From: Dolomedes plantarius
Taxonomy: Eukaryota; Arthropoda; Arachnida; Araneae; Dolomedidae
Assembly (NCBI GenBank): GCA_907164885.2
Contig: OU015495.1
Span: 99,701,832-99,765,831, forward strand
Direction: 5' to 3'
Length of the DNA stretch: 64,000 nucleotides
Positions 53,301-64,000 of this stretch are shown in pieces. Within the stretch, counting starts at the first letter, position 1. Every line of letters begins with the position of its first letter. The translations under genes were made by a program, and so were the position numbers. The notes under the pieces are model-generated. The model worked only from the letters and a program-made list of their open reading frames with translations. It ran no database searches and was not told the DNA's origin.

Positions 53301-56300
53301 ATACATGTAAAGCATTTTTATGAATTTATATTAAAAGTGAGAATTTTACTTGATACCAATTTAGAAGTGTATGTCAAACGTTTTTCAAACACCTCAGCGA
53401 CGAAAATTTTGAACACACCAATGCGTATAAAACACTGCTACGCGTGTATAAAAAGCGTAGAAGCGACATTTTTCTCTAATAAAAACCCAAATCGAACAAA
53501 GCTTGGTGTGCCCTTAATGATATCTCATCAAAATGATTATTTAACAAAACTAGAGATGCGAAAAGTTTTTTTTCCAAATTTGATCCCGTTAAAGAAAATA
53601 GAGGGATCTTTAATAAAAAAACTCTCGATTTTTTTATTCTTTAAAAGGGCAGTAGCAAAAAGAATAAGCTCAGATGCGGACGTAAGAAAGCCTTTAGTAT
53701 TTAAGATGTCAGTTTCATCAAAAATAAAGTAGAGAAATATGAAATGTAAGCTCTTAAGAAACTGTGTTTATGCAAAGAAATTCGATCCACGTTTAAGAAT
53801 AATAAATAAACTGGAACTTTTTTTTCCCATTCCAACGTTTGCTATTTTTCGGCTCTGATGTTATATCCATTTAGAGTTCAGCGTACGTTTCCTTGAAATC
53901 TGATCATATTTAAACCACTCTATTTCTATTTGATATATTTTCATGTATAACATGAACTTTATTGTCCTAGGAGAACATTTCTGTGATGGTTCGTTTTGTC
54001 GCTTTGACTGTTGAAAATGAATCTTGAAAGCTCATTAAACTTCAGTTTGTACTAGAACAACAACTACCTCTAAAACTGCAGAGATCGAATGTCTACAGTT
54101 TTGTTTTTATACGACCACGCCTAAAAAGGTATGTTGGAACTTTTCATTAGAATTTGATAAAATATTATATAGTAGATGTGTCTTATAGTTCTATATATAC
54201 TTTGTTTTAGATTTATAATAACTTTTGCAGTGTTCTATGATATATAAAAAAGGAAATGCGCGTTATTAATCACTCGCGGTTGAATGTTCGCATATAAGAA
54301 TTTGATTACAAGCTCTGGGTAAAAGAGTTATTTAATGATTTTTTCAAAATAAACGCAAGAAAATATTGATTCTCAACCCAACTGAAAGAACCGTTTCATC
54401 GAAATCTATTGTCTTACTTCGCTCTATTAATGAAATTTATTTGTACAGTTGATAACTTCACTATATTTCTACAAAAATAGTGTATAATTTGATAATTCAG
54501 TGAAAAATTGCATTATCGATATCGAGTTCAACATGTGGTCTCATCATCGGCTGTAGAATTAATGTTTAAGTCTTTGTTTTGCTGTCTATTTCAGAGTAAA
54601 AAGAAAATTATGAGAGATTTGAGTAGGAGAACAATTGCATATGAGGTTTTGAGTAGGAGAACAATTGCATGAACATCGTACCTCATATTGTTCCTCATAT
54701 TGTTTAGTCTTCGAACAAACTAATAGCCAAAATTGAATCAAGTTGTTTCTACAAGTTCCAGCATATTTATTTTAGGTTAAATATATTTCTCTTGTTTCAG
54801 TATCTCGTTCTGAATGTCTTTTATTGTCTGGTAGCCTCTTATCAGGAAAGCAAGCACCTAATTAGGCAGGCAAAGGGAGGAAAAAGTTTTCAAAAAGGCA
54901 ACATAACTTCTCTGAAATGTTGGTATACACAGCGAGGTCGGTTTTATGCACGCGTATGCACATACATATACCAACTATATGTACGTTTTTTTATATTGAA
55001 AAAGAAATAGACTCATCATTGTCTTAGCTTATATACAGATTCATGAAAATAAATTAACATATATATGACATCACTTTTTTGCACCCTGGAAACGGATAAG
55101 AGGAATTCACACCACACTGGGGACCCATAAATAATACAGATTTGATAAAGTTGAAAAAAAGAGAAAAATTCATTAAGGAGAAAGTGTCAAAGTTTTAGGA
55201 TCAATTTTTTCAGAGATTATTTTAATTGCATAAAAAGACAACTGTTTCAAGTTTCATTTATTTAGAATGGGATAATTATTCAAACTCTTTATACACACAC
55301 GCACGACATGCGCGCGCACACACACATGCAACATACACACTCATACTCACAAAACACACATTCTTATGATAACTTTATTCTTTTTTAAATTCCAGTTTGA
55401 TATTTAAAATTTAAAATATATCACGAGTTTCCTATCATATTAACGTTATATAGATATACATCAAGCATTGCAATTATAGGCTAAAAGTCGTATGGATGTA
55501 TATTTAAAACTGCCAATATGCAGGTCCCCTATAAAAAACAGGATCGTATAAAACTGGAGAAAAAGAAGTATTTGGGGTATAATTGGAGTAAGTAAGTAAG
55601 TAAGCAGTGAGCAGCGAAAAATGTTCGAAGAAATATAACAGTGTGCTTCCTGATTGTTGGTAGATGCTCTAAATGCTTTGCTTCGAGTGAGTGATACAAA
55701 AATAGTTTGGGTTTGTATATCCATTTTCATAGATCGGGCGCACTTTTCTAATCGGGTAAAACTTATTTTAATATATACGAATACTGTAAAAAATAGTCTT
55801 TCCTTTAATAAAATAGAATAGCTTTTTAATGTTTCGTATTTTTGAGAATAACATTTAAGCGTTTATATTGTTTAAGCGTGTTGAGATGAAGAGATGTAAA
55901 TTACGAAATTTAGCTGCAAAAATATTTATGAAATGTCATACTTTATTAAAACTAGTTATAAAATATTCAAGCTTAGCAATGTAATTTTTCAGCGGAAAAC
56001 CATTGTCTGACAAAAAATGAAGTTTCATGCTGTTTTGATCTATTCTTTAGTTTTTTTTAAAATTTTCAGCCGAAAATAAGTGTTCACATCGCTTTTTTTT
56101 ACATGTCGAAATTCATTATTTGCTAAGAGTGTTTTTAATAATTTATATCTGGTATTATCTTACTTATCATTCTTCTGAATAAAAATATAGATTTTTATTT
56201 AAATAATTTCGATGAGTCCAAATGCTGTACTGAACTTTATATATATATATGAAATGGATTGCTAATCAAGTATAAAAATGTTCTTGCAAGCAGTTAAACA

Positions 56301-57370
56301 TGAACAATTTTCTGTTCACATGTGTGAAAATCTGTGTTCTTTTTTTATAAAAAAAACTGCTTTTAAAATTTACTGTTAGAAAATAAATCTTTCACAAACA
56401 TATTTCTGAAAAATTTCTTGCGTTATTCAATCCTATGTGAAAGCGTTACTTTGAATCAATAGTAATTAAAAATATTTATTAGCTTTTGAAAGAAAATCTA
56501 TTTAATTCTATTTGAATTAACGAATAATTTATTCAAAATGACGGTTTAATAAGTTCTGCCTAGTACTGTTTATTGAAAAACAATGACTATATTTTAAAAT
56601 TATTTTTATTTAAATTTCTTATACTGTAGTGCCCAGTAAGTGTTAATTTTACAGGCACCTAAAATAAGGCGAACAAAAATTTAATTGGTAAATAATATCT
56701 TTAAAAGTTGCTGATAAGAGTATATTTTTATATATAAAATCTTACATATAAGAATACATTTTATTAGCTTATCTAGCAATACAATTAAGCACTTAATCAT
56801 TCTGCCAAAAATTATTCGTGTTGATTTGCTATAAATTCTGTTTTTCTACTGAAATTCGCACTGTATATAAACATTTAGTAGCAAAATAATTTCTCAAATC
56901 TGTTTAAAAATAATTTTTACTGAAACCTAAATGCTATATTCGCTTTGTCCAGAGCACTGCATTTTAAACTGTTACTTTTCAGGATTTTGAAAATTAATGG
57001 ATCGTTCCTGGTTTAATTTCAACTGAACAGCACATTTAGGTAAAATGTTTTACCCGATAAGAAAAACACGCCTTTCTTTAAAAAATCATTTTTTTGAAGA
57101 ATGTATGAAACTTAAAGAAAAATAAACACAGTTTTGGTCATTTCTCTTTGTAAAAACATTTCTTCTTCCTTCTGTCAGATGGCTTCTTCTGTAGGTCTTG
57201 TGGAGAGGTGACAAACATTTACGATTATCGCTGGGAGCCAGCGATGATGATATAAAGTGTAGAATTCGTGTTAGTTCGTCGCCATCTTTTGCGCTCAAGT
57301 TCATGCCCAATTTTATGGAACAGAGAGAACAAAAGAAACAAAACTAGATATTGACATGGTGCTTTCAGAA
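50330..57370. other. Long AT-rich intergenic stretch without a recognised gene
   Basis: I read through this and found no protein family, RNA gene or paired transposon ends. Local features: a GC-richer patch at 50540-50700, a TA/CA simple-sequence patch near 55290-55360, and a small tandem duplication at 54613-54716. The 131-codon frame at 53337-53732 (plus) has no recognisable motif. Confidence 0.5.
54613..54716. repeat. Local tandem duplications
   Basis: GAGTAGGAGAACAATTGCAT occurs twice in tandem (about 54618 and 54652), followed by two copies of CCTCATATTGTT. Probably replication slippage. Confidence 0.8.
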
Positions 57371-57378
57371 AAAAAATC

Positions 57379-57629
57379 CTGTACATCAAAGGGAAGAAGA
57401 TATAAAGGTTCTTTTGTAATGTCATGGTTACGAAAAGACCAAAATATATAAGTAGTACGTAAGAAGTGTTTTTGCGAACAGAAGAAAAAAGGAACACCCA
57501 AAAAAGGAAAATAAAAAGAAAAAGCCCTGTACATCAAAGGGAAGAAGATATAAAGGTTCTTTTATAATGTCATGGTTACGAAAGGACCAAAATATATAAG
57601 TAGTACGTAAAAAGTGTTTTTGCGAACAG
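57379..57629. repeat. Direct duplication of a ~103-bp unit, 158 bp apart
   Basis: CTGTACATCAAAGGGAAGAA starts both units (57379 and 57537). They stay almost identical through GTGTTTTTGCGAACAG (57481 and 57629). The spacer and the downstream flank are A-rich (A20 or longer near 57640 and 57676). Confidence 0.9.
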
Positions 57630-57699
57630 GAAAAAGAAAAAAAAAAAAAAAAAAAAAAAAAGGAACACTCAAAAAAAAAAAAAAAAAAAAAAAGAACAC

Positions 57700-60450
57700 C
57701 TTTTTTAGCCCCCTCTTTTACCCGTAGACTAGCCGAATTGTGTCCACAAATCTTACTTTTGGAGGGTAAAAAGCAGGTGAGAGGCAGGCATACTAAACTT
57801 TAAAGACACAGTTAATTGTTTATAGTTTTTTTCATGTTTCCAGAACTTTGACTAGATTAAACCACCACTGCACCATTGATGGCATCTTCGTTCCACAGTT
57901 TTCAATTTTTATAGTTTTATAACTAAGTTCCTATACATTTATTCTGCATAGAATGCTTTTGCCATCCACCATTTATAAGTAAATATACATTAAAATTGTT
58001 CGATTTCACCATTCTTCCGAAATTATTATCCACATAAAAATTTCTGCCATGATTGGGGTAATCATTATGTCTTCGCAGATGGGTGAAAGACATGTCAATT
58101 ACCGTGTGGCAGCGATGGTAAGGTGAAAATAATGCAGCGACATTGTTATCCATCATTCCGTATTAGACAGGCGTCAGGTTCGAAAACGTCTCCCTATCTA
58201 CTTTAATCCCCACCGTTAAAGTGATATGATAGTGTTTAAATAAGGCAAGTGCGGCAGCTTACTTAAAAAAAAGTACATTAAAAATTATACCTTTTTCTGT
58301 CCGATTCGTTTCAAGTAAACTCAAACTGAACTGCATATAATAAAAAACGACCATGTTTAAACGCAAATGGATAGTTCGGGAAAATACAAACCTTTTGAGA
58401 TTTTACTTCAACTAAACAATTAAAAATAGGCCTTAAATTAGAAAATATTTCTTTAAATTAAATATTTAAAATTTTTTGTTAATTTAATATAAACGTAATT
58501 TATAGGGTATATCAGTTATTTAAGCCTAGATTTCGATGTGAAAAGGATGAAAAAAATTTAATATACTGAAATGAAAAAAAAATTAAAAATGATATACGGA
58601 AGGTGTTATACCCTGGGATTTTTTCGTAATGGCTAGAATAGACATTATGGGAATGCTTGAATTTAGGCAAATAGCTTGTAGCGCGATATTTACGAAAACG
58701 ATAGCGCCTTATTTCATTAAAAAAATAACTAGAAGATGAAAGAGATACGACAATCTAAATACTCTTACAAATTTACCGTATAAATGTTAAAAATGTTTTG
58801 TTTATGATTGTCACTTTTTAAGTATAAAATAATACTGTGAAATTTAAATTTATTTTACTAAAATATAGTGAAATTTTCTATAATTGTTACTATTATTGGA
58901 ATATTTATTATAAAATACAATTTTATACTACCAGATTTTTCGCTTTGAACCATTTCCAAATCAGGATTTTAAATTTAGGACTATCTCACTGGTTCAAATA
59001 TAAAATTAAATCTTCATATCATTGGATTTTATAGGGAGGAGCAATATGGAAAATTAATGATATTGCTTACGAGCTAATAAGTATCAATTAACGATACTTC
59101 ATCTAGAAGCAGTTATTTCATTTACTGTCTAAGTTGATAGATCAATGACTTAACGCTAGAATAAAAAATTTCGTCCAGTTCTATAAACGGCAACATTATT
59201 GAATTATAAAATGCGAAAAAGTGGATGAATTCGGAAACACTTCTTATCCATTGAAAGGATTATCATATAATTACCTTTTTCCTGCGTTCTCAATATTTTT
59301 TTCCCTTACAAGTTTGTTATCTCCTTGTTGCTCAAAGGAAGGTTCAGAGTTTTAAAGTCGGTTCAAAGGAACATTTTGACAATTATGCATTATTTATGCT
59401 TTTGAAATTTGATATACAACAAGAGAAATCTTTTAAAAGTTTCATAGCTTGGAGAGACTTTGAGAAATTTCAGAGAGTCTATAACAGTATATAAAAAAAG
59501 AAATATAGCTTCATTCGATGACTTCAAAAGCGTGATAATGTATTAAAAATTAGTTCTCTTTCACGAGAATAATAACATTTAAAGTGAATTAAAAAAGTTA
59601 TACTTGCATCAATCAGTTTAAACTGCATCACTCAGTATCAAAAGAACAATGTGGCTGCATCATTTCTCCCCGCGAATTTTCCAGATGAGTGCATGATGCG
59701 ATTTCAATAACGTTTCCAAATCTTAGTGACCAACTTTCGGCTTTTCGTAATATTTTCAAAATGAGTGGATAGCACTGGATCGTTATTTGTTAACCAGTTT
59801 GCAGATGATATAGTTCTTTCAACGTGTAACTGCACGTAGGGATCACAAAAAACGTGATTTCTGAATATCAGACCTGGGCTTTGTCAAAGAGGTGCGTTGC
59901 GACTTCGCAGTAAAATAGTTCTGTTGCGAACGCAAGGGCAAAAAATATGTTACTTTGTTTTATTCATTGCATTGGGAAATTGAATTTAGAAATTATAATG
60001 CCCTGTACCCAAAACAGAGGAGTAACAATTTTAATAATTTTGTTGGTACACTGATACGAGAAAAGAAAATAAAAAGAAAATGGGCGTCTATCATTTATTA
60101 TTTTGTATATACAGATTTCTTCCAATTTTTTTCAAATAAAATGAATAAAGTTCTGTTTGTTTAGATAAAAAAATTTCAAAAATAGCTGGATTTGTATCAT
60201 CAGTACCTTTAGATAATTTATTTTAAAAACTTTTATTGACATTAAAGCTGAATATAGAAATTTTATATTTCTCTCAGCTTTTTAACGCAAATTCCTTTCC
60301 TATATATTGATATCAACAGCATAAAGTAGTGTATAATTTTAATGAATAGCGGCGGTCATATAATTGAACAAAGGGAGTCACTGACTTGAAATAGCTTACA
60401 CCGCTAAACAATTAAGTTTTCCTTTCTTAAAAATAGATAATTTCAAGACA
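57700..60450. other. AT-rich stretch left of the minus-strand exon
   Basis: No recognised gene or mobile element. Part of it may be 3' UTR of the gene whose last coding exon is at 60688-60921, but I cannot mark an end. Confidence 0.4.
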
Positions 60451-60687
60451 GACTAACCATTTCTGACAAACAGTTGCATACGTATATAATAATTTCTACA
60501 CAGGGTCTCTTTTTTTTGCCCTTACGTTCGATCGAGGTTTCTTCGACCATCTGCTTTGTACCTATCGGCAAGACATCTCTTTGTTCTCTGCCGCTTGGTC
60601 TTCGTTCTTCTTTCTGTCTCTGTATCGATAGAGTAAGCACAGCAAAAGGCGCGACGGGGTCATCGGGACAGGAAGGTAGAGTCGTCC
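60450..60687 (-). other. Likely 3' UTR of the minus-strand exon
   Basis: The moderately GC-rich character continues for about 230 bases beyond the stop codon before returning to AT-rich sequence. A 77-codon plus-strand frame here (60474-60707) is most likely incidental. Confidence 0.35.
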
Positions 60688-60921
60688 TCAGAGGGTTGAT
60701 ATCCTGACTAACTCTGAGGAAGGGTTGGGCGAAGGGGTTGCCGTACTCTGCGTGTCGGAACGGTCGTCAGGAGTGACCATCACCGCCACTGGAGGGAAGC
60801 GGCCGTATTTGTGATCGTGGGGGCGGTGCCGGGTGGAAGTCCGTCGGCGGCGGTCGGACAGCCTTAGTTGGATGTCATTCATCTCCTCCTCCGGGTCTGA
60901 GATGGTCACTGTCGTACGATG
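60688..60921 (-). CDS. Probable last coding exon of an unidentified gene (C-terminal 77 residues)
   Basis: On the minus strand, TACTATTTTTCAG is a strong acceptor directly before CATCGTACG at 60921. The frame runs open for 77 codons to a TGA at 60688-60690. The peptide begins HRTTVTISDPEEEMNDIQLR, has an RRRR basic patch, a Pro-rich PPVAVMVTP, then a Ser/Thr/Pro-rich tail ending ISTL. The final -S-T-L fits a class I PDZ ligand. Unlike the surrounding AT-rich DNA this exon is GC- and CpG-rich with GC third positions, as for constrained coding sequence. Such tails are common in membrane channels and receptors; I cannot name the gene. Upstream exons were not found and probably lie beyond the window. 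Splice phase is 0. Confidence 0.6.
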   Translation of the reverse strand, partial: HRTTVTISDPEEEMNDIQLRLSDRRRRTSTRHRPHDHKYGRFPPVAVMVTPDDRSDTQSTATPSPNPSSELVRISTL

Positions 60922-61390
60922 CTGAAAAATAGTAATAAAAAAAGGTATGAACGGTTGAAGTTCGGAGCCGTGACTCGCAGCGAGCCATCGGTCGAACAAC
61001 ACTCAGTGAAACACCGAGTGAAATAAATTACTTCAGTTTGGGGCTGTGGTTTTGAACTGTTGTTACCTTTCTAGAGAGTTAGTATAATCTTTGGGCATAA
61101 TACTTGAAGATTGTTTCTTAAGACTATTTTTAACTTTGACAAATGTCTGATATCTATATTAATTACACTTATAACCAGTTTACCGTTAGTATTATAGTTA
61201 TCATTCTATATTAATGAATGGTCATGAATTCGCGTGATTCAGCGAACAGCGCATTTTTTTCTGGTGTTTACAGCTAAGAGTATTAGATAATAACTAGATA
61301 ATATATTCCGCATTTTAGTGACATCATCAACTATCGGAGTCACGACATTTAAAATTGTCAGTTGGAGTCCCCATGTAATTCATCGAATGT

Positions 61391-61398
61391 CTAATCTG

Positions 61399-61456
<58 letters not shown>
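61391..61456. repeat. (AT)n microsatellite
   Basis: Pure AT run directly left of the second copy of the TA-flanked MITE. Confidence 0.95.
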
Positions 61457-61457
<1 letters not shown>

Positions 61458-61459
<2 letters not shown>

Positions 61460-61613
61460 GTGGAATCTCGATCTATTGTTTTTCAAGGGACCGACTGTAC
61501 TGAACGATGCATGCGGGAATATAATAAAGCAATATGATCGTCGGGACTGGGTGAAATAAAAGACACATACGGGAAAACGATGATTCGGAGAACGATCGAT
61601 CGAGATTCCACTG
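61458..61613. mobile_element. TA-flanked MITE, copy 2 of 2
   Basis: About 156 bp, closely related to 22817-22972, with ends TAGTGGAATCTCGATC and the inverted GATCGAGATTCCACTG. It is inserted between two (AT)n tracts, so the target duplication cannot be read uniquely. Confidence 0.85.
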
Positions 61614-61629
61614 TGTATATATATATTTT

Positions 61630-64000
61630 GATGTCGGATTTGTATAATTTTTCTTTGAAAGAAGGTTTAACACTAGTGGCGCTTTCGCTATTTTTTTTTT
61701 GAGTAACACGACACTCTTTATTTGTATAATATATAAAAGGTTGATTGAAATATACTCACCTACTGAGCGTTGGGTACCAAAATTCGAAAAATTTATCCTC
61801 ATTGTGATAATATTTATTTTCCTCGATGCTATATTTTGTTAAAAGTTTTCATATTTAAAATCGATGTATAATCAATACAAATAATTAATATTCTCAGTCA
61901 ACCCTGTATCTAGTTTTAATTAGTAAGAATTGATGTTACAAGCTTTGAAAGTTAATACTTAGTGAAACAAAACAGAACAAAACCTCAGTAACTGAAGGAT
62001 TTGGGTTATGTGCCGTCCTAAAGTGAGTTAGGAACGGAATGTAAATATATTCTGTAACATTCGAGTTATCAAAATATAGTAAACTATCCAAAGAAATTAC
62101 ATATGTCATTCAATAGAACATATTTCCCTATTGAAGAATCTTCGCTCTCGAAAAGCACAAAATCGAGAAGAAAAGTATTATGCCCTTAACTTTGATATGA
62201 TCTGCTTGAAATCATACTATATATATCTCACTCTTTAAGCCGATTAGTAGATCTCTCTTGTTATTCAAATTCACTTAATGGGTTAATTGACAGCAGGTAG
62301 ATAACTTGAGCTGTACGTAGATTACTGACAGATTTCCTTTCTTTGAAACGATTTAAAATCATAAGAAGTAAGATGCAGGAGAAATTATGATTTTCAAATT
62401 TAACTTGCTTTCTCTGTTTTTTGCCTTTTAAATTATCTTTTTTCTCAAAGAACTTTAGGCTTAGAAAAATAAGTATATTCATTGTAATGGTAAAGCAGCG
62501 CTTGATAAATTCCGCAAAAGATATTCAGAACTATCGGTTAGGAAAGGAAACGATTTTTATCAAGTCAAAAGAGGGAAAATTTTTCAGTAAGAAATTTTAC
62601 TCCAACTACAAGAAAAGTCATAAAAATTGTTTAATAGACTTTTAGCTCATTTAACTCTATAATTCAATGTTGATATATCTTTTTTTAACTCAACATTTGG
62701 TTTCAGGACTTAAAAGAGTTTGTTTTTGTTCCTCTACATAGTTTTTTAGTCAAATTAAAGTAGTGAAGAGAACAAAATATTTTCAGATAGGTACTATGAA
62801 AATATAAATAAAAATATTTGTTATGAAGTTATATGAAATTTCAGACTTTTATTGTACTAAACTTTGCTGTGATTTTCTTTCTTTGTTATAAATTGAAGAA
62901 TTTGCAATAATTCAGTTGTAAACATCGCGTTACTGCAATTATCAAGAATTTTGTGCAAATGTATTGGTAGTAAAGTTGCATAAAGTCATTAATCATTACG
63001 GTTTATACCTAAATTTTTGATGAACAAAATTAAAATTAAGGATTTATTTTAGACACGAGTACTAATTTTAAATTAGGTAATTATCTTACGCTCAGTGAGC
63101 TAAAAGTTTATGAAATTTAAGGGAGTAGCATGTATGTTAACTTGTAGGGTTTATTAAGGAACAATATGGTATGGCCTTGTACTGTCCAGAGAACAGGGGT
63201 TTAATTTCTGATCTGGTGAGTTGCATTCTAAGTGAAGAAAAAAAAGGATTAAGGTGGAATGTAAGTCTAAGAGGTCATAACTTGATTATTTTAGTAAAAT
63301 TAAAGCCTATAAACTTTAAATTTCCAAACATAATTTAGCTTTTATATTTAGCGATGGACTTTTATTTCTTTGTTTCAAAAAATATTTCTTGATTAAATAA
63401 CTTATTTTGTAATAGCAATAAGTGAAATTATTAAATCAAGTATTTCGCATGACAAAGCATTTTAGGATCGTTTTATAAGGCAACTTGCGTTTGTTTTACC
63501 CTTCTTTTATGATCTAAACGCATAAACTCCGTAACAAAAGCGTAGGTCTAAGATACTTAATTGATAGTAAGATAGAGTAAAACAGGTTACTGAGCTGTTG
63601 TTTATTGATTTCTTTTATTCATATTATTTAATATTTTCTATAAATTACTCTAGTGATCAAATTTAAACAAAGTTAAAAAATTATGTAGGATGTCTTGAGA
63701 GTAATAAAATGTTTCACTAGAATTCCTTTTCTGAAGTTTTGAAAATTAACAATGCAAGTTCACTATAATTCACTGTACTGAGTTGACACACCAAAATATA
63801 CAAACATTCCAACGAGCACTAAAAAGTAAACAGAAGAAAAAATCAAAACTAAAAATAGCGACACGGGCACTCACACTTTTCACTCTTATCACTAAATGTT
63901 AAACTGTTCCTTTACAGGCGCTAAATCCCGATGGTGCCGTCCCGTTTGTATGTGTGTAGTAAAGGGGTTTCCCTACCTTTTTACGTTTTCGGGACCTTTG
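61630..64000. other. AT-rich terminal stretch, no recognised gene
   Basis: Could be an upstream intron of the minus-strand gene ending at 60688. I see no exon with convincing coding character. GGAACAATATGGTATGG to GGGGTTTAATTTCTGATC at 63160-63220 faintly resembles a SINE, too weakly to call. Confidence 0.4.

Noticed and set aside
53337..53732. 131-codon plus-strand frame
   Set aside because: No domain, no splice context, ordinary AT-rich codon content. Length alone is not strong evidence in this region.
58160..58200. GGTTCGAAAACG as a Pol III B box
   Set aside because: No A box at a suitable distance; probably chance.
62261..62645. Overlapping 73- and 74-codon frames on opposite strands
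   Set aside because: Mutual shadows in AT-rich DNA, no recognisable motif.

Overview
This window looks like nuclear DNA from an arthropod, plausibly a spider or other arachnid. It is AT-rich, genes are split by GT-AG introns, there are many (AT)n and (CA)n microsatellites, and DNA transposons dominate. The lineage is an inference from composition and repeat style, not from a marker gene.

Host genes are few. An essentially complete inositol monophosphatase gene (IMPA1-like, plus strand, eight coding exons from 580 to 14336) can be spliced into a 272-residue protein with all expected motifs. Its introns hold mobile elements: hAT (introns 1 and 5), piggyBac (intron 6), and a Helitron and a TTAA-flanked element (intron 7). 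Near the other end, 60688-60921 (minus) looks like the last coding exon of an unidentified gene whose protein ends in a PDZ-ligand-like tail.

From 14.9 to 50.3 kb the window is a repeat graveyard with nested insertions. It contains a Tc1 element split by a hAT element that is itself split by a MITE (18.5-22.7 kb), and a 3.9 kb element with about 600-bp inverted repeats and a broken cysteine-rich CXC gene (23.2-27.0 kb). A tRNA-derived SINE has a perfect 12-bp target duplication (27.7 kb), and a Tc1 element has an uninterrupted DD34E transposase (28.1-29.5 kb). Further on are hAT-type MITEs and paired MITE copies, a second SINE, and a hAT element hosting both a Tc1 and a DD41D-type mariner (37.2-41.3 kb). 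Two DD36E Tc1 elements follow, one inside a Helitron, then a long-TIR TTAA element, another decayed Tc1 and a solo-LTR-like repeat carrying a MITE.

From 50.3 to 60.4 kb and from 61.6 kb to the end the sequence is AT-rich with little I can recognise. There are no bacterial features, CRISPR arrays or rRNA genes. The best candidate for something undescribed is the long-TIR CXC element at 23168-27038, whose gene family I cannot place in a named transposon superfamily.
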